Assembly (NCBI GenBank): GCA_040285745.1
Contig: JAUFOR010000008.1
Coordinates: forward strand, 1,488,001-1,552,000
Length of the DNA: 64,000 bases
Source: Barthelona sp. PCE
Taxonomy: Eukaryota > Metamonada: BaSk clade
Reading direction: 5' to 3'
Shown in pieces: positions 38,123-46,278 of this stretch. Position numbers and translations under genes: made by a program. Every line of letters starts with the position of its first letter. Position 1 is the first letter of the stretch. The notes under the pieces were generated by a model, which did no database searches, had not been told where the DNA came from, and was given only the letters and a program-made list of their open reading frames with translations.

Positions 38123-38938
38123 ATGGTACGGGTATTTGAAAGTGAAGAAGGGCTTGCTTGTATTAAACGCTTCAATAGGGAGACTGAAATCATGAGTGAT
38201 GTTGTAATATCATCTGAACCCTTCAGCGGCATATTCTGGGAGTCAAAGGACGGTAGCACGGTGGCGACAGTGCATCCTACCTGTATCAACGTATTTTCTA
38301 TTCCGTCGTTACAGGAGATATATTCAGTGTCTGTTTCTTCTGCGGTTATTCATGGATGCATCAACGTTGATGGGCAGTTTCTTGCTTACCGCGAGGGAGA
38401 TCAGTATCACACACACAATATAGTCTCCAGGAGTTTGATCGCAAGTTTCGTTTGTGCTGATGGATTAACCTGCTGGGTTAATTCAGAAGCTGTTTTTATC
38501 AAGAAGAGAGATGACTGTGACAGAAATGTGATGAGGATGGTTAGGCATAGCGAAAACACGTCAATTGACGTGCCGGGTAGTTTTGCGGTCGAAGACGACG
38601 GGAGAATGTACGTATTGGACACTTCAGGGAGTGACGGGTTCATAAAGCTTGGTAGACACAACGATCTCACGGTGGAGGTATATAAAACAGGTCAGGATAT
38701 GTTTATTGCAGCTTGCGATGTATCACCACACTTTTTGTTGGTTAGTGACGGTGAAAGATTGTTGCTCTTTGATAGGATGGAGAGGAGGTTGTGCTTCGAA
38801 CGAGAAACTGAATGTGTCCAATTTGTACACATTACACCGGATGAAAAGTCTTTCTCTGTGGGTATGCAAACTGGAGTTGCTGAGGTTTTCAATGCTGCAG
38901 GCGAATGTCTCACTATTATACCAGCGTTTTATTCATGA
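38123..38938 (+). CDS. Small beta-propeller protein, eIF2A-like
   Basis: 271 residues from ATG 38123 (MVRVFESEEGLACIKRF); the longer frame begins with TTG at 38033. The first residues and strand spacing resemble the N-terminal WD40 region of translation factor eIF2A (RGSEGL-like start, then short strands with FSIPSLQEIYSV). It ends with a typical propeller strand, FSVGMQTGVAEVFNAAGECLTI. It is far shorter than eIF2A (about 580) and lacks the central and C-terminal parts, so it may be a separate propeller protein. Stop is TGA. Confidence 0.4.
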   Translation: MVRVFESEEGLACIKRFNRETEIMSDVVISSEPFSGIFWESKDGSTVATVHPTCINVFSIPSLQEIYSVSVSSAVIHGCINVDGQFLAYREGDQYHTHNIVSRSLIASFVCADGLTCWVNSEAVFIKKRDDCDRNVMRMVRHSENTSIDVPGSFAVEDDGRMYVLDTSGSDGFIKLGRHNDLTVEVYKTGQDMFIAACDVSPHFLLVSDGERLLLFDRMERRLCFERETECVQFVHITPDEKSFSVGMQTGVAEVFNAAGECLTIIPAFYS

Positions 38939-39324
38939 GAAGCTTGTGGAACAACCGTGCCAAATGAGCTTTTCGTTCAATAAATTCATTTGAGAATGGA
39001 GTAACCCAAAAAATGCGAATGGTTATGATTAGCTTGTGTAGAACCCACTTTTGTTACGTTTATTATGATTAGTCTCTTCATGGTTGATCTGATGTTTTAA
39101 TTAAAGGCTCAAAATTTGAGCCCTTCAGAACTCACCTATATAGCGTTATAGACATTATATTTTACAGTATCCATGTTTAAAATTATCAAGGAGCGAGGTC
39201 AAAATATTGTTACAGCAGAATTATCATCGAAAATAGCTGTATAAATAAAAATATCCTTTAACACAACTTTTTAAAGGTATTTATCAGTTTATATTTTTAT
39301 AATCTACAACAAAAACACTGAAAA
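38939..39324. other. AT-rich intergenic region with a perfect palindrome
   Basis: 385 bases between two plus-strand genes. The notable feature is the palindrome at 39106-39122. The last 60 bases before the ferredoxin ATG are A/T-rich with ATTTTTATAATCTACAACA. No gene seen. Confidence 0.4.
39106..39122. repeat. Perfect 8+8 inverted repeat
   Basis: GGCTCAAA-A-TTTGAGCC: two eight-base arms around one A. It lies about 170 bases after a stop and 200 before the next start. It could be a protein-binding palindrome; with a one-base loop an RNA hairpin would need to open several pairs. Confidence 0.7.
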
Positions 39325-40197
39325 ATGGATTCAAAAACATCAAAAATGAAAGTGGGAATAGTTTGCTGTTCCCTTTCGTTAAACACGAAAAGAGCGTTGG
39401 AATACGTTGCAAACGAAATTGGTGGAGAAGTGCACGTGTGTTTGAACTTTGCAGAAATTGAAAAGCGTGGGTTTGAGCATTATGAACCTATGATCCAACA
39501 GTTGAACGAATGTGATATTCTTGGTGTTGGCTCGCTCGCTTGGGCCGCCACAATACCTCTGTTTTTCGAGGAGGCTTTGAACAGTATGCCTTTCGACTCA
39601 TTAAACAAGCCATATTACCTTATCGCTGCACATGCAGGTGGTCCAGGTCGCGTATGTGCTCACATTCACCGTCTGTTCCGCTCTTACGGAAACGAAAGGT
39701 GCGCTGGTTGGATCAACGTTAAGGGACCGAACAATATGCCAGCTAATCTCCGAAAGTACCGTTTTGATCGTGTCCAGTGGAACTTCCCTCCAAAGAACCT
39801 CATGTCATATCCTGAGCAGGTGATAAAGAACCTGGAAGAGGAGAACTGGGTGGTACCACCGTACCGTGCAATTTTAAAACTAGTGCAGTGGGCCCGTCGC
39901 CCCGGTGTGATGCGCATGCTCAGCGCCAATGTGTCGATGGACCATGACAAGTGCATTGGATGCAACAAGTGCGTTGATGTCTGCATTGTTGGGTCGCTTG
40001 TTAAGAACGACGATCCCGACAATAAGGTCCCTATTTACGTTGCTGACACATGCATTGGCTGCCAATGCTGTGTGAACGTGTGTCCTGTTGATGCATTCGA
40101 ACACAATAACCGTGTTCGTTGGGATTATTGGCGTAAAGATGCCCTAGTGCAATTGACTGATGTTGATGATGAGCAAATCTATACAGGACCCCTGTAA
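39325..40197 (+). CDS. Flavodoxin-like / 2x[4Fe-4S] ferredoxin fusion (EFR1-type)
   Basis: 290 residues. The N-terminal ~165 residues form a flavodoxin-like fold: KVGIVCCSLSLNTKRALEYV (FMN phosphate-loop position), CDILGVGSLAWA and PYYLIAAHAGGPGR strands. The C-terminus has two complete cluster motifs: C210-x2-C213-x2-C216-x3-C220 and C243-x2-C246-x2-C249-x3-C253 (CIGCNKCVDVC and CIGCQCCVNVC). This arrangement is that of EFR1-type proteins of anaerobic bacteria and archaea, electron carriers between flavin and ferredoxin pools. There is no targeting peptide, so it is probably cytosolic. All cluster cysteines are intact. Likely a bacterial-type gene acquired for anaerobic redox metabolism (inference). 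Confidence 0.85.
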   Translation: MDSKTSKMKVGIVCCSLSLNTKRALEYVANEIGGEVHVCLNFAEIEKRGFEHYEPMIQQLNECDILGVGSLAWAATIPLFFEEALNSMPFDSLNKPYYLIAAHAGGPGRVCAHIHRLFRSYGNERCAGWINVKGPNNMPANLRKYRFDRVQWNFPPKNLMSYPEQVIKNLEEENWVVPPYRAILKLVQWARRPGVMRMLSANVSMDHDKCIGCNKCVDVCIVGSLVKNDDPDNKVPIYVADTCIGCQCCVNVCPVDAFEHNNRVRWDYWRKDALVQLTDVDDEQIYTGPL

Positions 40198-40222
40198 TAT
40201 CTCCTTTTGAAATAAATATGGT

Positions 40223-42292
40223 TTACAATTGTGTTTCTTGGTCATTCAACAGAGGTTGAATGAGATTAGGTTCTTCGATCTGTGGTGAGGCATCGTTATT
40301 ACTGGTAGTGTTATCATGGTTAACACCACTATTGGGTGTGGGATCATCTATTGCGACGAATTTAACGGTAAGTGGTACTACACGTTTTTTGTTGCTGAAG
40401 AAGTACTTATTTTCAGTAAATTTAACAATATCAAACTCAGTGATATGCTCCAGCTGATCCTTGAAACGGGACTTTATATCACTGGAGTCTTTGGCAGCAT
40501 AGTGAACAATAATATATGCTTCACAGTATTCTTCATAAGCCAATTGTCGCTGAAGTGCATTGATACCATATATGTCATAGTTCTGAACCGAATCACGTTC
40601 TTGGTTGAAGAAACCCTTCCTCTTCGGCTTTTTGTTAACAAAATTGCGGTACGATGAGTATCGTACTTCTCCAGAACCAGTAAGAGTATTCTCGCTGTCG
40701 TTTTTTTTGAAAGGCCAGCTCCACGGACCTAATATGTTAAGAAATGGATACTGCCATATTTTGCGCTTTGTTACCATGATTTTTTTCACCTTTCTGAAAA
40801 CGGAACTAGTATCATCACTGCATATTTTGTATTCAATCCAGTTGAAGAAGTGTTTGTGGCCATCCTCACGATATATACGGTAATGATTTTGGTAATCAGT
40901 CACGCAATAGTTATCATCCAACTTAAATTGCACTAAAACATTCGGTGAACAATTGGTGTTGTTGTCATTCGGTGAGCGATTGGTGTTGTTGTCATTCGGT
41001 GAGCGATTGGGGTTTTCTTGATATTTACGATTCAAAAAAGATGACAGAAAAATAGTTGTTATTCCAATCGAACAAGTAAATATTAATATTAAACTTTTTC
41101 CACTTATCTTTTTTATATCGAATTCATCAAATAAGTAACACATTGCAGCGATACCAATAAAGTTGATAGATTCAAGGAACAAATCAATAGCTTTAGCAAC
41201 GTAGAAGCCGATGTATGAGACAATGATATATCCTTGAATAGCATTCAAGTATTTTGTCCAATCTGTTAACATTCCGAACAAGCAGAACTGAAACCAAAAT
41301 ATCAAGAATGACACTTTTCTCGAAAATATTGATACAACAAAGCATAAAATAAGACATGCTGAATGGAGCATCATTTTATCAAAGAAATTGTAATTCGCAA
41401 TAAAAATTGCAAGAAAAACAATAGTAATGGCTATTACATAAATTTTCCGTTTATCTTTAAATATTTCTAGTAAAAATGGCATGGCCGCTGAAAGAACAAT
41501 AGAAATAATAAAAAATGCCTTGCAATAACCTGAGTTGAGAAATTCATCACTTCTGTACACTTCATAATCAAAAAGTAATGCAAAATAACCTAATATACTC
41601 AAAAATGTTAGGCAAAAGAATATTGTATACGAAATTGTGATGCAGCCAAAGTGGTTAACCTTCTCAATATTTTTTTTCCAATTCTCATCAAAGGCCAAAG
41701 CGCTTGTGTTTAATGCAATATAATCAATTTTCTTTTTCTTTTCATTACTCACATCATTAATACTGCTTTTCACATTATCAACGTGATCAACATGGCAGTC
41801 AGAATAAACATAAAGCGCCTTTTGGTCTTCAGGAACCTGCTCAAAGTACTTAAGGTAGATGGTTCCAAATTTATGGAACTTTTCAAACAAATTAATTCTT
41901 TTTTCCGGCTCCAATTTTGACACATACTCACAAAGCAAAGCTCCTTCATCACCCAAATCATCCAAATTGGTCTCTGTGATGTAGCCAACACATTCTTTGA
42001 ATAAATCCTCTTTTTCCTCGTTTAAGATCGAATTAAGGGGATTGTGATACAGAGACATGAGGCGCCAAATTTTCTTTTTATCGATACCTTCATACTTAAG
42101 AATCTCAATAATACGGCTATGTTCTAGGTTAGCAAAGCTAAGCGGCTTGATAAATTTTTGGTGGGTCACTAAGATTTCCTTTTCAACAAACTCCATAACA
42201 GAAAAAACTTCACTGAACATGTTCCACAGATCTTTCTGTTCTTCGGTCATCAAAACTTTGAATATCAACTTGAACTGTTCTTGGTTAAGCAT
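40223..42292 (-). CDS. Multi-pass membrane protein (downstream half of a TGA-split frame)
   Basis: 689 residues from the first ATG at 42292. The frame is open back to 42400, and the intervening 36 codons (PKPLVSLFIDDLNPEEQLNK) look like real protein. An N-terminal helical repeat region (KKIWRLMSLYHNPLNSIL) precedes about eight hydrophobic segments (residues about 230-450), then a 9-residue tandem repeat (RSPNDNNTN) and a cytosolic C-terminus of about 240 residues. The helical repeat matches the upstream ORF (LKNIWKCISVHQNPITMLF), and both ORFs are in one frame separated only by TGA at 42401-42403. So it is either the second half of a single ~1140-residue protein or a separate gene. Family unknown. 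Confidence 0.6.
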   Translation of the reverse strand: MLNQEQFKLIFKVLMTEEQKDLWNMFSEVFSVMEFVEKEILVTHQKFIKPLSFANLEHSRIIEILKYEGIDKKKIWRLMSLYHNPLNSILNEEKEDLFKECVGYITETNLDDLGDEGALLCEYVSKLEPEKRINLFEKFHKFGTIYLKYFEQVPEDQKALYVYSDCHVDHVDNVKSSINDVSNEKKKKIDYIALNTSALAFDENWKKNIEKVNHFGCITISYTIFFCLTFLSILGYFALLFDYEVYRSDEFLNSGYCKAFFIISIVLSAAMPFLLEIFKDKRKIYVIAITIVFLAIFIANYNFFDKMMLHSACLILCFVVSIFSRKVSFLIFWFQFCLFGMLTDWTKYLNAIQGYIIVSYIGFYVAKAIDLFLESINFIGIAAMCYLFDEFDIKKISGKSLILIFTCSIGITTIFLSSFLNRKYQENPNRSPNDNNTNRSPNDNNTNCSPNVLVQFKLDDNYCVTDYQNHYRIYREDGHKHFFNWIEYKICSDDTSSVFRKVKKIMVTKRKIWQYPFLNILGPWSWPFKKNDSENTLTGSGEVRYSSYRNFVNKKPKRKGFFNQERDSVQNYDIYGINALQRQLAYEEYCEAYIIVHYAAKDSSDIKSRFKDQLEHITEFDIVKFTENKYFFSNKKRVVPLTVKFVAIDDPTPNSGVNHDNTTSNNDASPQIEEPNLIQPLLNDQETQL
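40940..41014 (-). repeat. 27-bp tandem repeat (about 2.8 copies)
   Basis: Units at 40940-40966 and 40967-40993 differ by two bases, and a third partial unit follows to 41014. In the minus-strand protein they encode RSPNDNNTN repeats, rich in asparagine and threonine. A likely length-variable site. Confidence 0.9.
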
Positions 42293-42400
42293 TCTTACGT
42301 CTGATATGCGAATATATTCAATGTAATCAACTTTGTTCAATTGCTCCTCAGGATTCAAATCATCGATGAAAAGAGATACCAATGGTTTTGGTAGTAGTTC

Positions 42401-43636
42401 TCAAGCTCGTTTTTTGTTGTTCTGAGTGAGCTTTAATATTTTGTTTTGTTGATCAAGACTGAGTGCTGCAAAATCTGAAGCATCCATAAGTGAAAAGAAT
42501 AAATTAAAAGCTTTAGGTTTGGTTATCAAGACGCTCATATACCCATTAAAACTTCTTGAAAACTTCCAAAACCTCTTCAAATTAACGTCATCAAATGGTA
42601 ACTCATCAAACTCAACAGACATTAACTTCCAAAACGTAAGATCATCCAATCCACGGAAGTTCAGTTCTGTGAAATACTGAAAATATTTTTCAATAATTTG
42701 CTTACCAAACAATCTTTCAAAAAGCATGGTAATTGGATTCTGATGTACCGAAATACATTTCCAAATATTTTTTAGGTCCTCACGTTGAGCAATTAGTAGC
42801 ATACATATTAAATTTTCATGTGAAATTGAGTGGTAATCTGATTTGGTAAATGCAAACAGATATTCCTGCAACCTTTCACCGTTATCTAAAACTTTGAAGT
42901 ATTCAACTGGATCAAGTTTTTGAGCAACAATGCGCCACAGTCTTTTACGCTTCTCCTCAGTACAATCTTTCATTTCAATAAATATTCTTCCAAGGTGGGG
43001 TTCAACAGCTGTCGTAATATGATTTGACTGAATGTATTGAATGAAGTGTGGAACAACCCAAAAATAATCTTTAACACACCACAGACTTAAAACATCTCTA
43101 ATTCGACTCCATCTTTTAAAAAACACATGTTTCACAGAATCAGGACAGTCACAAAGAGCTTCTTCCAATAAATTTATGTCAAAAGAAAAGAAATAATCCA
43201 CTTCATTTCTCAAAATGTCATCAGATCCGAGAGTACTAGAAAGAAGAATGAAAAATTTTTCAATTTCCCAACGTTTTCCAATACAATGGATTATATGACA
43301 TGCTCCTACAATATTCAAAGAAATGCCTCCAGGTAATAAAATTCTACCAGTTGCTCGATTATTCGAAGTCCACATATTTCTAATTGGCTCATGATTTTCA
43401 CTGAACTTCCTGCAAATGAATTTTGCAAAATCTGTGAACTTATCAGAGCTTCCGCGATATAAAATATCAATATTATTGATAAATCCTATGGTTGAATTAT
43501 CTTCGAAGACAAAAACATTTCTTCTACGAACAATCCCTATATAGTTAACTCCTGCTTCAATCTTATCATGGAATGCTCCATGGATTCTTTCATAATCTGC
43601 TCTAATAGCTTCATTATTATTATTACCTCTGTCCAT
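42401..43636 (-). CDS. Helical-repeat protein, upstream half of a TGA-split frame
   Basis: 411 residues from ATG 43636 (MDRGNNNNEAIRADYERIHG). No membrane segments. The C-terminal two thirds consist of repeating helices with an IW-x3-S-x2-x-NP motif (LKNIWKCISVHQNPITML) that recurs in the next ORF. It ends KLTQNNKKRA at a TGA, after which the same frame continues without an ATG for 36 codons into the membrane-protein half. Function unknown. The asparagine-rich N-terminus and AT-rich codons match the neighbouring accessory genes. Confidence 0.6.
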   Translation of the reverse strand: MDRGNNNNEAIRADYERIHGAFHDKIEAGVNYIGIVRRRNVFVFEDNSTIGFINNIDILYRGSSDKFTDFAKFICRKFSENHEPIRNMWTSNNRATGRILLPGGISLNIVGACHIIHCIGKRWEIEKFFILLSSTLGSDDILRNEVDYFFSFDINLLEEALCDCPDSVKHVFFKRWSRIRDVLSLWCVKDYFWVVPHFIQYIQSNHITTAVEPHLGRIFIEMKDCTEEKRKRLWRIVAQKLDPVEYFKVLDNGERLQEYLFAFTKSDYHSISHENLICMLLIAQREDLKNIWKCISVHQNPITMLFERLFGKQIIEKYFQYFTELNFRGLDDLTFWKLMSVEFDELPFDDVNLKRFWKFSRSFNGYMSVLITKPKAFNLFFSLMDASDFAALSLDQQNKILKLTQNNKKRA

Positions 43637-44577
43637 AAAGAAAAGAGTAAAGTAATGAAAAAGAATTCAAGATAATCAATAATAACTTTTGATAGCACCA
43701 TATTTAAACAATTTCAAGACGAATTTCAATAATAAAAATAACGTAAAGTCACCAAAAAAAGAGATTCAAAAAAGAAACTCAAAATCTATAATATACCATA
43801 AACACACATCATAAACCCGCCCAATATACACAAAAAATGCCCGATAGCAGTGAAACTAACACAATATTCCCTTCAACAAGAAATAATCCAATATACAATT
43901 ATCAGCTTCATAAAACGGTTTTATCCTCGCTTTAGAATAACACCCAACGATATAAGCACTTCCAGGAGCTCATTAGGATTGATATAAATCTCATTTAGGA
44001 AAGTTTCGCTTTTTTTTCGCTTCTGTTGATGGATTATTTAAGCAAATGACATCCAAAACTGTACAATCACAGTTTTTTATTAGTTTCAAGGGATACATTC
44101 CACATAATGCAAGTGTTTGAGCATTTAAAAAAAAATCCTATAAGATTGAGTTAATTTCACGATTTAGTACGTAAAGATAATGATACAGGCACAAATCAGC
44201 ATCAGTGGCGAGCTGTAGTTTTTTGAAAAATTTCTTAAATACCATTCTAAGCAATCATTGCCATTCTAAGAGATATTTCAACATTGAAAATGTATTTAAC
44301 TATAATTAAAAGCAGAAAACAAAGATAGCAAAGAATAGTGACAAGGCAGGTTTTTGCAGATGCATAATTTAGATAAATTTTCAGTGATATTTCGCGAAAT
44401 ACTGATGAATATCACCTTTAAAGCAACATTTTAAAGTATTAACGGGAGATTTGATAAATTTCGAGGATTGTATTTCTATGCCTGTGCAAGCATAACAGGA
44501 TTCCTTACAGCGGCATATATAGGCAAACGATAGACTTCAGCTTAAGGAATGAACCCATACAGTGACAGGCTTGGAAA
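43637..44577. other. Long AT-rich intergenic region
   Basis: 941 bases, the longest gene-free stretch in the window. It includes a 32-codon ATG frame at 43837 (MPDSSETNTIFPSTRNNPIY) with no other support, the 10-mer CCATTCTAAG twice about 20 bases apart (44242-44271), and GCATATATAGG about 65 bases before the next ATG, a possible TATA-like element. No RNA gene or mobile element was recognised. Confidence 0.4.
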
Positions 44578-46119
44578 ATGAACTTTCTCCCTTTTCTCCT
44601 CGTTTTGGTGCTTTTCACGCACATAACACGTGCTAAATACTACTACCCGCGGCCTCCATATGGTCGTCCGGCGCATTGCACAACCCCCCCTAACGATTCT
44701 TTATTGTTTGTTGAGTCAGATTTAGACAGTTTGAAAAACGTCGTCTTCACTTGCGGAAAGACGACAACCTTCACGATTCCACTCGTCAATACGACGTCAG
44801 GCATCGACCAGGATGAGATCACTGCTTTTCTTGTGCACAAAGACGGTGTAGATGAGTCTGGCTGTTTAGTACACCCAGACCACGCAGCAGGCGTCTATCG
44901 TGTGAGCTGCTTTACTTTATCTCATGGAGAATACTCGCTAATAGTGCGAGTTGGGCATCCTTTTTGCCATTCATTCACAATGATTGATGGCAGGTGCACG
45001 CCGCGCAACACACATCCGTTCCTGCGGTGTAACGGGCACATCAAGCCACAGTGGAAAGAGTATTATGAGGCCAATTATCGTAGTCGAGCTGGCACGTATC
45101 ACACTTTTTCCTACAACGTTACAGCCAGCACTGATCCCATGTGCGTCTCGCCTGAGCGCATCAGGTCAGCCCCCACATGCACAGAGACAGTGCATGATAC
45201 GAGCGTATATACATATGTTACTGGCGGGTTTACCACACCTCGTGAAGCACTTCTTTTTGAGAAGTACCGTAAGTTCCGCCGAAAGGGATGCTTCCTGATT
45301 CGCAAACCACACCATGTTGGCAAGCGCGGTCATCTTTTTGACAGGGAGAACCACTGTTTCATCGATCCCCAGATGAGCAAACTTAGACTCATGTACAAGG
45401 CGCCATCACACGGTCGCATATTGTTGGGGATGCAGGTTCAGCGCTATCGTTTTGAAAACAACATGGATCGTGCTTTTAAACACGTCTCTGACCCGCGCAG
45501 TCTTCGGATATACGACTGCCCCGTCAGCGAGAAGATGTTTAACTGCAAAAGCTTTGATCTCGACGATCTCTTCATTAAGCATGAGTGGTTGTTCCCGACC
45601 TCGCATCTGCCTAATTCATACAACACATACGACGAGTTCGATGCTGTCATTGTTATGACTGGTGGGTGGGAGATCATGATTGAAACCCACGCGTCCAGCA
45701 AGTACGGCAACGTCGGTAAGGTGATGCATTCTATCGTTTCAAATTCGTCTCCTCGTGTCTACATCATTGGTGATCCCAAGAACGAGAAGAGGCAGTACGC
45801 CTCACACCAAGTCTATTACGTTACGCGGGCGCTCAGACGTTCAGTTATGGATATTCAGAGTATTTGTGATAATTGCGTTGTTTATAGCGATACCGAAGCA
45901 TTGTCAAGGAATTTGTATTGGTCAAACGATTCCGATGACAGCCATATTAATATGGAAATATATAATGTGCTCCACGATCACATCAATAATTTAGTGAGGA
46001 ACCCTGAAGCTCGCAGCGATCTTTTATCGAGTCATTACAACTTCGTAGAGAGAAACTCGAAGGAATTTAACACGATTGATATGGTTGAGAGTAGCTTCTT
46101 CACTAAATTAACGACCTAA
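44578..46119 (+). CDS. Secreted protein with NXPE/PC-esterase-like C-terminal domain
   Basis: 513 residues with a signal peptide (about 1-19, FLPFLLVLVLFTHITRA). An N-terminal Ig-like beta domain with paired cysteines (about 35-140: TTTFTIPLVNTTSGID, CLVHPDHAAGVYRVSC) is followed by an SGNH/PC-esterase-like half. There, FDAVIVMTGGWEIM resembles the D-x-hydrophobic-N-x-G-x-W block, and PRVYIIGDP the following strand. The GDS nucleophile motif is not obvious (LGMQVQRY at the expected place), so enzymatic activity is uncertain. Several N-x-S/T sites fit a secreted glycoprotein. The order Ig-like then esterase-like is that of NXPE proteins. Followed on the same strand by another large surface protein. 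Confidence 0.5.
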   Translation: MNFLPFLLVLVLFTHITRAKYYYPRPPYGRPAHCTTPPNDSLLFVESDLDSLKNVVFTCGKTTTFTIPLVNTTSGIDQDEITAFLVHKDGVDESGCLVHPDHAAGVYRVSCFTLSHGEYSLIVRVGHPFCHSFTMIDGRCTPRNTHPFLRCNGHIKPQWKEYYEANYRSRAGTYHTFSYNVTASTDPMCVSPERIRSAPTCTETVHDTSVYTYVTGGFTTPREALLFEKYRKFRRKGCFLIRKPHHVGKRGHLFDRENHCFIDPQMSKLRLMYKAPSHGRILLGMQVQRYRFENNMDRAFKHVSDPRSLRIYDCPVSEKMFNCKSFDLDDLFIKHEWLFPTSHLPNSYNTYDEFDAVIVMTGGWEIMIETHASSKYGNVGKVMHSIVSNSSPRVYIIGDPKNEKRQYASHQVYYVTRALRRSVMDIQSICDNCVVYSDTEALSRNLYWSNDSDDSHINMEIYNVLHDHINNLVRNPEARSDLLSSHYNFVERNSKEFNTIDMVESSFFTKLTT

Positions 46120-46278
46120 AAAATTTTCATTTCATTTGTTTGTGTTTTTCTTCTTATTTTTTCATTTTATGCATGACACCTTCGCGGATAGGGTTAAATA
46201 ATATACAATCCGCTAGTAAATTTCAATTTTTATCGTTGCTATCTCATTTATTCACTCTTTCTTATTTGGCACCATGGC

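Noticed and set aside
43837-43935. 32-codon ATG frame in the long intergenic gap
   Set aside because: Too short and without similarity or context; kept only as a note.
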